7,850 bases of DNA from CAZGQY01 sp964528035 (GTDB lineage: Bacteria; Pseudomonadota; Gammaproteobacteria; Methylococcales; UBA1147). Numbering within the stretch: the first letter of the stretch is position 1; each line of letters opens with the position of its first letter. A model generated the notes under the pieces. The model was given only the letters and a program-made list of their open reading frames with translations. It was not told where the DNA came from and ran no database searches. The position numbers were made by a program, and so were the translations under genes. The stretch covers positions 1-7,850 of the forward strand of contig CAZGQY010000187.1 in the NCBI GenBank assembly GCA_964528035.1. The letters are read 5' to 3'. Positions 1-5,866 of this stretch are shown here, piece by piece.

Positions 1-165
1 CAATGATTTCAACTCGGGTTGCGCCAGAATATGTTCATAAAATCGATCCAGCATTTCATCCATTACGGGATCGATAATAGCTTTGGCTTTTTGGAGTTCA
101 GTAAAATCAGTCGCACCAATATTGAGAAACCTTAGGCGCGCTTCCATCATTTTTGTTTTCGGCAT
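1..165 (-). CDS. Globin-coupled sensor protein, N-terminal part (cut by window edge)
   Basis: The ATG at 165-163 opens a frame that runs off the left edge after 55 codons. The visible protein has the opening of the protoglobin / globin-coupled sensor domain: an EARLRFLNIGATD segment, then a helix with the pattern DEMLDRFYEHILAQPEL, which is typical of the first helices of this fold. Family knowledge: these domains bind heme and sense O2, and are usually fused to a methyl-accepting chemotaxis, diguanylate cyclase or kinase output. Neither the proximal heme histidine nor the output domain is in the window, so the output is unknown. An in-frame stop lies four codons upstream of the ATG, which limits the start to this ATG or one of the two ATGs at codons 6-7. 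The Shine-Dalgarno is weak (an AAAGA about 7 nt upstream). Family call is fairly secure; function beyond heme sensing is not. Confidence 0.8.
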   Translation of the reverse strand, partial: MPKTKMMEARLRFLNIGATDFTELQKAKAIIDPVMDEMLDRFYEHILAQPELKSL

Positions 166-696
166 ATCTAGTCTTTAGTTAAATCCGATGTTAATAAAAC
201 AAAATTACCCTGTAGATTGTAGTCAATCAATTTATAAGAGTTTCGTTGATCCGATATCGAAAGTTTTGTTTTGGGACCGGTGTTATCGAAGAATGGAATC
301 GGTTGATTCGAATTGATTGAAATTTGTGAGATAATTTTTACGCGGTAATTTTATAAATAAGCTACTCGACGGTGCCAGGGGCGGTGAATAAGTCGAATAA
401 ACAGCCTTTTTTGTTAAATGGTAATGTACTGAAGGAACTGTAAGTTGTCAATTGTGGCGTTCTCGGACGAAAAATTTGTATTCTTCGGGTTCCGGGTCGA
501 TGATGGCCAAAGGGGATTGCCGACTCCGAAAGTGAACCGAATTGAATCGTGGTACCTGTATAAGATCACGCTATTTCGAATAGTTCGAATGTCTGCGCGG
601 GAGACCGGGGTGGGTAAGCTGCGATTAAGCAGCGAACGACAAGCCAGGAGGGCTTGGCTGGACAGCAAGCGAAGCATGGATAGCGCAGCGCAGATA
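166..696. other. Non-coding stretch leading into mobile-element debris
   Basis: I see no real gene here. The first 200 bases are AT-rich and should carry the promoter of the leftward globin sensor gene, but no convincing -35/-10 pair stands out. From about 370 the composition changes to a GC-richer, IS-like sequence that continues into the transposase remnant at 697. This suggests that about 370-696 is the non-coding terminal part of the IS91-type element. Open frames on both strands in 414-714 have no recognisable protein content. Two hairpins at 618-656 are listed separately. Confidence 0.5.
618..656. repeat. Two tandem hairpins downstream of the IS91 transposase remnant
   Basis: Two perfect short inverted repeats lie 6 nt apart. 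GCTGC (618-622) pairs with GCAGC (629-633) around a 6-nt loop. CAAGCC (640-645) pairs with GGCTTG (651-656) around a 5-nt loop. They sit on the 3' side of the minus-strand transposase remnant. IS91-like rolling-circle elements have hairpins near their terminus, so a terminus role is possible, but this is inference from position. There is no T-tract to suggest an intrinsic terminator. Confidence 0.45.
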
Positions 697-938
697 GCGG
701 GTGGGCAGGCCTAGATGGTCAAGAATCCTGGCAATGACCCTGGGTTCCTGGATGGCAGCAATGATTTTCAGTTCGCCACCGCAGTGAGGGCATGTTCGAT
801 GTCGATATCGAAGACCCGTTTCAACAGTCGGGCCCAGCTGATGCGAACAGACGCCGAGAAATGGGACGTGTCGTCTTGCGCATGGGAAGTGTTCTTTTCG
901 ATTTTCTGCGCGTCCGGAATGATTTCGGAACGGTGTTT
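697..938 (-). pseudogene. IS91-family (Y2 / Transposase_32) transposase, frameshifted C-terminal remnant
   Basis: Read on the minus strand, codons from 938 down give KHRSEIIP and then ISWARLLKRVFDIDIEH, a hallmark of the C-terminal part of IS91-like HUH transposases. The next expected block, a CPHCGGELKIIAAI zinc-finger-like motif followed by an RVIARILDHLGLPTR segment, is present in DNA but one frame away. A single missing base near 791/792 makes the protein run into a stop at 768-770. The match ends at LPTR (697); the usual short proline/arginine-rich tail is not recognisable. The N-terminal catalytic HUH and tyrosine region is absent. The element is therefore dead: 5'-truncated and frameshifted. 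Upstream similarity fades beyond about 940 and may extend slightly further. Confidence 0.8.
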
Positions 939-986
939 GGTGCTGGACTCGGCACTCACGTGGCGAGACGTTGCATAAATTACGCC

Positions 987-1040
987 GGGCATTCTGCCCT
1001 TCGGGCCAACCTGCGGTTGTTCAAAATCGCTCCCGGCGAT
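987..1040. repeat. REP-like palindromic cluster beside the RAYT remnant
   Basis: Three short perfect palindromes lie within 54 bases. GGGCA (987-991) pairs with TGCCC (995-999). GCCC (996-999) pairs with GGGC (1003-1006) and shares bases with the first, so the two are alternative hairpins. ATCGC (1026-1030) pairs with GCGAT (1036-1040). The GC-rich stems with 3-nt loops resemble REP sequences, which RAYT transposases mobilise and which commonly flank RAYT genes. The RAYT fragment starting 25 bases downstream fits this, but whether the sequence is repeated elsewhere in the genome cannot be seen here. Confidence 0.45.
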
Positions 1041-1064
1041 ACGGAGATTTCGAAAACCCAAGGC

Positions 1065-1187
1065 AATAGAAATGCCGAGATTGTTTTCGCATACGCAAGC
1101 GGCGCTTACAGTTACCGAGAAATCACCGATCATTTCGGGGTGCATTTATCAACCGTGGGGCGGATTGTGAGAGCAGGAATGAAATAA
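1065..1187 (+). pseudogene. REP-associated tyrosine transposase (RAYT), C-terminal helix-turn-helix remnant
   Basis: Forty codons plus a TAA stop. The protein begins NRNAEI, continues with AYASGAYSYREITDHFGVHL and ends STVGRIVRAGMK. This is the C-terminal HTH domain found in many proteobacterial RAYT (Y1-transposase, TnpA_REP) proteins, where the segment normally follows the catalytic HUH/Y1 domain. That catalytic domain is absent: upstream codons in this frame run antisense through the IS91 remnant and the palindromes and do not look like a RAYT. The open frame continues upstream to 792 only by chance. The bases just after the stop (ACTGACCCC) resemble the sequence that often follows such genes, from memory of the family. 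The remnant has no likely activity. Confidence 0.7.
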
Positions 1188-1210
1188 TTAGAGAACTGAC
1201 CCCTATACAG

Positions 1211-1390
1211 ACCCTGGGTCTTTTACCCCTGGCTATAGGCTTCCCCAGCTATTCCATCGTCTGGGGTAGCATGGCATCCACATTCGTCGCCGGTTTAGCC
1301 ACAGCAACAACGCTGACACTATTAATCGTGCCGGTATTATGGGATCTTAGCCAGGGTTTTCAGGAAAAACGCCAACGGTCTGGCAGTTGA
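1211..1390 (+). pseudogene. RND-family efflux transporter, 3' fragment only
   Basis: From about 1211 the plus strand reads TLGLLPLAIG, then SIVWGSMASTFVAGL and TLLIVPVLWDL, and stops at TGA 1388-1390. This is the final two transmembrane helices and tail of an AcrB/HAE1-like RND pump, about 59 residues of a protein that usually exceeds 1000. No start codon or upstream RND sequence is present: the frame runs back directly into the RAYT 3' end (stop at 1185-1187). The gene was therefore cut by insertion or deletion involving the mobile DNA. Family knowledge: RND pumps export drugs, metals or lipids with a periplasmic adaptor and TolC. The fragment converges on the ABC-2 permease gene, leaving 27 bases between the two stops and no clear terminator. 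Confidence 0.8.
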
Positions 1391-1417
1391 AACCGATGTC
1401 AAAGTCGAAAATACCAC

Positions 1418-2563
1418 CTAATCCAGGCGCTTTTTAAACCTTAACGAGGCTATTATTAGCCCCATTAAAGTAAATAATGATAACCACAATACATCAGCAG
1501 ACATATCGATAACATCCGCATCGCGCAGGACTACACCACGAACTACTCGCATAAAATGGGTAGCGGGAAGAGCTTCAGCGATAGTTTGAGCCATTTCCGG
1601 CATTCCTTCATAAGGAAACATAAAGCCTGAAAGAAGGATCGACGGCATTAAAACAAATACGGTCATTTGCATGGATTGAAGCTGATTTTTAGCGATGGTC
1701 GAAATAACAAGCCCCAAAGTTAAACTCGCGGCAATAAATAATAGCGTCACAGCAACAAGTTGCCCTACGCTGCCATTTATCGGCACATTAAACAATAAAT
1801 AGCCCAGACTAAGGATAATCGCCATTTGCAGCAGACCAATAAAAATGTAGGGGATAATTTTCCCCAGCATGAGTTCAATAGAACGCACCGGAGTCGTGAT
1901 AAGCAATTCAAGATTTCCACGCTCGCGTTCACGCACAATCGCTGCCGAAGTAAACATGATCATCGTCATGGTAAGAATAATACCCACCAAACCCGGCACA
2001 ATATTCACTGCTGTGCGTTGCTCAGGGTTGTAATAAAGAACCACTTCAAAAGTTGGAGTCGAGCGGTTGGGCGGTTTGCTCAGCAACTCTTCTAATGGCA
2101 TGCTGCCTAAACTTTTGATCGAAGCAGATATCATCGTGTCTGAACCATCAACAATCCACTGAGCCACCGGCCTGCTGGTTTCTTCGTCACTCGATGGCGG
2201 GGTTGCCAGGTTAATACTTTTATGACGCACTAATCGTTGGCTCAAATCGTAGGGAATGATAAATACCGCCCGCACATCTGATCGAGCAATCGCTGCTTCC
2301 GCTTCCTGTTCATTGCTATAGGCCTGAGTAAATCTTACTACCTGGGTAGCGCTGACAGTTTGCGTCAAAATACGGCTTAACGCTGTTTGGCTAAAATCCA
2401 GCAAGCCAACAGGAATGTGTCGTATATTGGTATTGATAGCAAATCCAAATAACATTAGCTGGATGAGCGGAATCATCACAACCATTCCAAATGTCATTCT
2501 ATCCCGTTTTAATTGAATAAGTTCCTTAATAAAAACGGCATGTATTCTTAGAGCACTCTTCAT
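1418..2563 (-). CDS. ABC-2 type exporter permease (YhhJ/YbhR-like)
   Basis: A 381-residue inner-membrane permease, the transmembrane part of an ABC exporter. The N-terminus (KELIQLKRDRMTF) is a cytoplasmic helix before TM1 at about residues 24-44. A large extracytoplasmic domain spans roughly 45-185, and five further helices cover about 189-378. The segment from about 210, RERERGNLELLITTPVRS, is the conserved coupling region of the ABC2_membrane_3 family. Length matches the family. The ATG at 2563-2561 overlaps the ATPase stop by 4 nt, so coupled translation is likely. The gene ends in TAG and is last in the operon. Only one permease is present, whereas the E. coli Ybh system has two, so a homodimer is inferred. 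Family knowledge suggests export of hydrophobic or cationic compounds; the substrate is unknown. Confidence 0.92.
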   Translation of the reverse strand: MKSALRIHAVFIKELIQLKRDRMTFGMVVMIPLIQLMLFGFAINTNIRHIPVGLLDFSQTALSRILTQTVSATQVVRFTQAYSNEQEAEAAIARSDVRAVFIIPYDLSQRLVRHKSINLATPPSSDEETSRPVAQWIVDGSDTMISASIKSLGSMPLEELLSKPPNRSTPTFEVVLYYNPEQRTAVNIVPGLVGIILTMTMIMFTSAAIVRERERGNLELLITTPVRSIELMLGKIIPYIFIGLLQMAIILSLGYLLFNVPINGSVGQLVAVTLLFIAASLTLGLVISTIAKNQLQSMQMTVFVLMPSILLSGFMFPYEGMPEMAQTIAEALPATHFMRVVRGVVLRDADVIDMSADVLWLSLFTLMGLIIASLRFKKRLD

Positions 2564-3486
2564 TGGCGACCCTGCCCAGTACTGGTAACAAAGACATCCT
2601 CAAGGCTGGGGCGTACCTGTATTATTTCATCTTCTATGCGAATCGCACTTTGCTGAAATAAAAAGGATTTCGGATCAGTAATCTGGTTTTTTACCAACAC
2701 CCTTAATCTGGCCCCGAGTTGAGCCGCCGAAATAATCTCGGGTAATTCCAACAAATCATGTTTAAGTTGCCTCAAGTCTGGCGCGGCAATTTCTATCACG
2801 TTGGCTCCCATATTTTGCATCAAGTCATCGGGTGAACCATCTACCCGTTTAACACCTGCTTCCAAAATAGCGAGCTTATGGCAGCGTTCGGCTTCATCCA
2901 TATAATGGGTAGACACTAAAATGCTGGCACCCTGGTCACACAAATCAAATAAATTTTCCCAAAAATCCCGACGGTTTTCCGGATCTACCGCCGATGTCGG
3001 TTCATCTAAAAACAGCAACTCCGGGCGATGTATTATTGCAGCCGCTAGCGACAGGCGTTGACGTTGACCGCCACTCATACTCCCAGCCAATTGGCTTGCT
3101 TTTTGATCCAGGCCATAGTTACAGAGCAGCTCTTCAATACGTTGTTTTTGTTGTCTGCGCGTTAAACCATAGATTTCCGCGACGAACTGTAGATTCTCTC
3201 TAACCGTAAGATCATCGTATAAAGAAAACTTTTGCGTCATATAACCAATACGCAAACGCAATTTTTCAGTGTTTTTTGATAGATTAAAACCCAAGACTTC
3301 GATCTCCCCTGCCGTCGGCTTGAGTAAGCCGGTAAGAAGACGTATCGCGGTTGTTTTTCCACAACCATTCGGTCCCAGAAAACCATAGATCGAAGCTTTT
3401 TCCACTTCAAGATTCAGCTCATCTATGGCTTTTAATTCACCGAAGTGACGGCTCACACCACGAGCCATCACAGCAAGTTCACTCAC
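2560..3486 (-). CDS. ABC transporter ATP-binding protein (DrrA/YbhF-like)
   Basis: A 308-residue cytoplasmic ATPase that should power the adjacent permease. Visible motifs: Walker A GPNGCGKTT at 38-46, Q-loop Gln85, signature MSGGQ at 137-141 (Met in place of the common Leu), Walker B LLFLDEP at 157-163, D-loop SAVD at 165-168, and H-loop His194 in STHYMDEAE. The C-terminal RPSLEDVFV (about 292-300) is typical of the DrrA/CcmA/YbhF exporter subfamily. All catalytic residues are present. The chosen start is GTG at 3486-3484, which overlaps the TGA of the adaptor gene by 4 nt. An in-frame ATG six codons later (residue 7) is the alternative. No strong Shine-Dalgarno precedes either, so translation probably depends on coupling to the adaptor gene. 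The 3' end overlaps the permease ATG. Confidence 0.95.
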   Translation of the reverse strand: MSELAVMARGVSRHFGELKAIDELNLEVEKASIYGFLGPNGCGKTTAIRLLTGLLKPTAGEIEVLGFNLSKNTEKLRLRIGYMTQKFSLYDDLTVRENLQFVAEIYGLTRRQQKQRIEELLCNYGLDQKASQLAGSMSGGQRQRLSLAAAIIHRPELLFLDEPTSAVDPENRRDFWENLFDLCDQGASILVSTHYMDEAERCHKLAILEAGVKRVDGSPDDLMQNMGANVIEIAAPDLRQLKHDLLELPEIISAAQLGARLRVLVKNQITDPKSFLFQQSAIRIEDEIIQVRPSLEDVFVTSTGQGRQ

Positions 3487-4475
3487 GGTAAGGTTACTTG
3501 TGCCGGCAACCCATTCGGTAATTTAGCAGCACTGTCTGGTAGCTGTACTTCAGCCAGGTACACCAAACGCGAACGCTCCTCCTGATTTAGCGCATAGTAA
3601 GGTGTAAAGGCGGGGTCAGTGGCAATCCATTGCAGCTTGCCTGTAATGGCTTTTTTCAAACCATCTATATGCACCAATAATTCGTCACCCACTTTCAGCT
3701 TTACCCGGTAGGGTTCCGGCACATAGACACGGGCAAACGGCGCCTTGCCCGCCAACACGATTGCAACTGGGCTACCGATAGTAACCCGCTCGCCCAAATT
3801 CCAGGGCAAATTATCCAGGATCCCACTACGAGTCGCAGTGATAGTGAGATCCTGCATTTTTTTATTCGCACTGAGCAGATTTGCCTTAGCCTCTTCAAGA
3901 TTCGCTTCACCCATTCGCAGATCTTCTTCGCGAGTACCATTGGTCAGTTGGCGTAACTGTTCGCGGACACTCTGTAAATTCGCTAACGCAGCATCTCGTG
4001 AAGCCAACGCCCGATCCAGATTAGCCTGGCTGTCCAGATTGCGTTTTACCAGGTTTTTTGACCGATCGTAACTCGCGGTACTTTCCACCAGGGTCGCTCT
4101 AGCTCCGAAAACTTTGGCTTGAGCAGTGGCGACTTCCTCAACTCTTGCACCGTTTCTCAGTTTCTCCAGATTGGCCTGCGCCTGAGCCACCAAAGCCTGT
4201 GCCTTCAAGACCTGCGCTTTTTGCTCGGTGTCATCAAGGCGTACTAACACCGTACCTTTTTCCACGTAAACACCCTGAGCCACTGGTAAATCCACGACTA
4301 CTTCGTTAATTGTTGCCGTATGGGCTATACGATTCCGTTCAAGAGTACCCAGAGCAACATTTTCAGGTCTGTTTTCGCAGGCTATAAGAAAAAATAATGC
4401 TAAAAAAATAATGCTCCGCACAGGATTGAACTCTTTTGGGTTTATGAACCTGAACTCATTTAGAAAACGAATCAT
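3483..4475 (-). CDS. HlyD/AcrA-family periplasmic adaptor (membrane fusion) lipoprotein
   Basis: A periplasmic adaptor that should link the ABC permease to an outer-membrane channel. From the ATG at 4475 it is 330 residues. A hydrophobic segment (SIIFLALFFLIAC) ends in a lipobox with Cys33, so it is probably a lipoprotein like AcrA. Then come half of a lipoyl/barrel-sandwich domain (about 55-85), a long coiled-coil hairpin (about 85-210), and the other barrel half plus beta-barrel (about 210-330). At the hairpin tip R138, L142 and S149 fit RxxxLxxxxxxS, the known TolC-docking pattern, so TolC is the likely partner. The ATG overlaps the Nudix TGA by 4 nt. A TTG two codons earlier (4481) and a GTG at 4421-4419 are alternatives. 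The GTG has a better Shine-Dalgarno and gives a normal-length lipoprotein signal. The stop overlaps the ATPase GTG. Confidence 0.9.
   Translation of the reverse strand: MIRFLNEFRFINPKEFNPVRSIIFLALFFLIACENRPENVALGTLERNRIAHTATINEVVVDLPVAQGVYVEKGTVLVRLDDTEQKAQVLKAQALVAQAQANLEKLRNGARVEEVATAQAKVFGARATLVESTASYDRSKNLVKRNLDSQANLDRALASRDAALANLQSVREQLRQLTNGTREEDLRMGEANLEEAKANLLSANKKMQDLTITATRSGILDNLPWNLGERVTIGSPVAIVLAGKAPFARVYVPEPYRVKLKVGDELLVHIDGLKKAITGKLQWIATDPAFTPYYALNQEERSRLVYLAEVQLPDSAAKLPNGLPAQVTLP
4419..4436 (-). promoter_or_regulatory. Candidate ribosome binding site and GTG start for the adaptor lipoprotein
   Basis: On the minus strand AAAGAG (4436-4431) is followed after 9 nt by GTG (4421-4419). 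Starting here the adaptor would begin MRSIIFLALFFLIAC, a compact lipoprotein signal peptide with the Cys at position 15. The upstream ATG at 4475 adds 18 mostly polar residues before the signal, which is unusual for a lipoprotein, but it has the 4-nt overlap seen at the other operon junctions. The sequence alone does not decide between them. Confidence 0.45.
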
Positions 4476-4888
4476 TGCCAAATATTCAAGTAAATTAAAT
4501 CTTCATCTATACCATCCATAATACTATATGAATAATATTCTTCTTTATTAACCCAGGAATACTCAGTATGTTCGTAATTTAGTAAAATTTCGCCATCGTT
4601 CCATTGTAGATGGAATAAGTATAATTCATAGATTCCACCATAAAAAGTATCGCGTACCGGACCATAGCTCTTAATTAAGGATACGCAATGCCGACATCCT
4701 ATTTCCTCCAGTCGTTCACGGTCAGCACATTCCTCAGGTGTTTCGTTTGCTTCAATATGTCCTGCAGGAAAACCCCAACGACAAGCTTGCATTTTTGCAC
4801 CTGGATAACGTTTGATCAATAAAATCTTATTTTCCAAATTTTCTATTACATTGATTGCGAAACGTGCTTTGATTTCGGGAAGAACCAT
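4472..4888 (-). CDS. Nudix (MutT-like) hydrolase
   Basis: A 138-residue single-domain Nudix hydrolase, normal length for the family. The Nudix box runs from Gly43 to Cys65: G43, E49, R57, E58, E61, E62 and G64 fit GX5EX7REUXEEXGU, and all metal-binding glutamates are kept. One deviation: the usual aliphatic residue after RE is Arg59. The preceding WGFPAG (38-43) is the normal lead-in. Family knowledge: these enzymes cleave nucleoside diphosphate-linked compounds (NTPs, NDP-sugars, NADH, dinucleotide polyphosphates). The substrate cannot be predicted from the box. It is the first gene of the exporter operon and its TGA overlaps the adaptor ATG by 4 nt. The ATG start has only an AAAGAA directly adjacent, too close for a good Shine-Dalgarno. 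The promoter must lie in 4889-5405. Confidence 0.92.
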   Translation of the reverse strand: MVLPEIKARFAINVIENLENKILLIKRYPGAKMQACRWGFPAGHIEANETPEECADRERLEEIGCRHCVSLIKSYGPVRDTFYGGIYELYLFHLQWNDGEILLNYEHTEYSWVNKEEYYSYSIMDGIDEDLIYLNIWQ

Positions 4889-5176
4889 TTCTTTACTATA
4901 AACGAATGCTTGTTTTTACTTTTGAACAAAATATCAATATGTCCACTGGTTTACCATTGTACCCATATAAGCAAAACATGCTTTACAGATACCTGTTAAC
5001 ACAGAATATTCTCAACGCCAACCGATACACGAATCGCAAAAAATTAAGACAAATAGCATAAAATCCATAGTACGTTATTAAAGATACCATTGATACTATC
5101 GATAATATTAAAGTATTTAAGGCATAATACCTATAGAGTTGCCCGTCTAAATCTGTCTATAATAACAGGCGATTAC

Positions 5177-5200
5177 TTTAGTTATAGCCGTATAACTAAA
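5177..5200. promoter_or_regulatory. Perfect 10-bp inverted repeat, possible operator
   Basis: TTTAGTTATA (5177-5186) and TATAACTAAA (5191-5200) are exact reverse complements around a GCCG spacer. The arms are AT-rich and there is no T-tract after them, so a terminator is unlikely. A dimeric repressor or activator site in the divergent region fits better. The TAGTTA core recurs at 5210-5215 and 5384-5389. Binding is inferred; no regulator gene is in the window. Confidence 0.5.
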
Positions 5201-5219
5201 TATACGAAATAGTTAGCTC

Positions 5220-5255
5220 TGATCAAATGTAGTACTTGACCAGCTACAGTGATCA
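5220..5255. repeat. Imperfect dyad flanked by TGATCA
   Basis: TGATCA (5220-5225) and TGATCA (5250-5255), itself a palindrome, bracket TGTAG (5228-5232) paired with CTACA (5244-5248). The stem totals 11 pairs with an AA/G internal mismatch and an 11-nt loop. It may form a hairpin or be a protein-binding dyad. Function is unknown. Confidence 0.4.
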
Positions 5256-5378
5256 TAACGAGAGAAGACCTGATTAACCCTAATTTATCAATCATTATAA
5301 GTCGGATTGTGGACTATTTTACCGAAATGTCCTGAAAATTCGGCTAATCACAACTATGCTCAATAATGCTGTTTGTTT

Positions 5379-5407
5379 TTGAATAGTTAACACTGCCCAC
5401 ATAAAGT
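5379..5407 (+). promoter_or_regulatory. Possible sigma-70 promoter of the zinc-ribbon/HEAT locus
   Basis: TTGAAT (5379-5384), a 17-nt spacer, then TAAAGT (5402-5407). Each hexamer matches four of six consensus bases. A transcript from here would start near 5414, which would exclude the GTG at 5406 as start codon and leave the ATGs at 5439 and 5460. The -35 overlaps a TAGTTA copy (5384-5389) like the half-sites of the upstream inverted repeat. Confidence 0.3.
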
Positions 5408-5438
5408 GTGGTTTAGCAAAAGTTTTTTATTTCTTTTT

Positions 5439-5858
5439 ATGGCAATTTCCAACCCTCGAATGAATTCCACAACCAACCAACAGACCCATCAATTCGCTGA
5501 CCCAGTGTCTTGCTTTAATGAGGCATTGGATATGATATCCAATCATTGTTACCAAGATGCCATTCAACTGCTGTCACCGCTACTCGATGATCACTCATCT
5601 GACAAAAACAAAGTAAAACAACATTTAGCGCAATGTTTCAAGAATATCTCGCACAGATCTCTAAACAGAATTTGCGAATTAGAAAATACCTCACCCACAG
5701 CGGATGCCATACACAAAAGATTGGAAAGACTTAACAACCCACAACCCAAGCCTTCGGAATGCCTGGCCTGTGGCGATTTCGTTCCAGTACGCTTCAAAAG
5801 CTATCGAGAAGGCAGCACTAAGGGACGAATATGCTTGATTTGTGACGAATTATTTTAG
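5439..5858 (+). CDS. Small helical protein with C-terminal zinc ribbon, ending at an in-frame TAG
   Basis: I do not recognise a named family. From the ATG at 5439 it has 139 residues. A polar N-terminus is followed by amphipathic helices (about 22-100; FNEALDMISNHCYQDAIQLL looks like one TPR-type helix pair). The C-terminus is a zinc ribbon with Cys108, Cys111, Cys132 and Cys135 (CLAC and CLIC, 20 residues between pairs). The stop falls four codons after the last cysteine. The start is uncertain: GTG 5406, ATG 5439 and ATG 5460 are all in frame and none has a good Shine-Dalgarno. GTG would add a short hydrophobic stretch. The TAG is in the same frame as the HEAT-repeat frame that follows, so this may be the N-terminal half of one larger protein. 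Confidence 0.65.
   Translation: MAISNPRMNSTTNQQTHQFADPVSCFNEALDMISNHCYQDAIQLLSPLLDDHSSDKNKVKQHLAQCFKNISHRSLNRICELENTSPTADAIHKRLERLNNPQPKPSECLACGDFVPVRFKSYREGSTKGRICLICDELF
5856..5858 (+). other. Single in-frame amber codon joining two halves of one reading frame
   Basis: TAG after codon TTT ends the zinc-ribbon frame. Without it the frame would run from 5406 or 5439 to 7736 uninterrupted. The 35 codons after it (5859-5963) read as ordinary helical protein, for example QKSKDQIIHLQNLVRATIGD, with no further stop. TAG is used as a normal stop by the permease gene in this window (1420-1418), so general reassignment is unlikely. Nonsense mutation, sequencing error, readthrough or a genuine gene boundary all remain possible. 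Confidence 0.7.
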
Positions 5859-5866
5859 CAAAAATC

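Larger units (their letters stand above)
4889..5405. other. AT-rich divergent intergenic region
   Basis: 517 bases separate the leftward Nudix-exporter operon from the rightward zinc-ribbon/HEAT locus. Stops are frequent in all frames and I see no protein, tRNA or conserved RNA. The region must hold both divergent promoters. It contains a perfect 10-bp inverted repeat (5177-5200), an imperfect dyad (5220-5255), further copies of the TAGTTA half-site (5210-5215 and 5384-5389) and a possible promoter for the rightward locus (5379-5407). Confidence 0.7.

Noticed and set aside
445..714. 89-codon plus-strand open frame and the 87-codon frame opposite (414-677)
   Set aside because: No recognisable protein content on either strand, no ribosome binding site, and they lie in the probable non-coding end of the IS91-type element.
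715..978. 87-codon plus-strand open frame
   Set aside because: It is the antisense shadow of the conserved IS91 transposase C-terminal region.
792..1187. 131-codon plus-strand open frame as one intact gene
   Set aside because: Only the last 40 codons resemble a protein (RAYT C-terminus). The first two thirds run antisense to the IS91 transposase remnant and through palindromic DNA, so the frame is a chance fusion.
1391..1417. Intrinsic terminator between the convergent RND fragment and permease gene
   Set aside because: No stem followed by a T-tract is present in the 27 bases or just around them.
1383..1421. Alternative ending of the RND fragment in the next frame (VETDVKVENTT)
   Set aside because: It would need a frameshift just before the TGA at 1388. 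The TGA is a reasonable natural end for an RND tail and nothing shows which is ancestral.
4889..5405. CRISPR array, tRNA or small RNA gene in the AT-rich region
   Set aside because: No regularly spaced repeats and no cloverleaf or conserved RNA signature; only isolated dyads.
5856..5858. TAG reassigned to an amino acid such as pyrrolysine
   Set aside because: The ABC-2 permease in the same window ends naturally at TAG, and no pyrrolysine-type enzyme context or tRNA is visible. Readthrough or nonsense is simpler.
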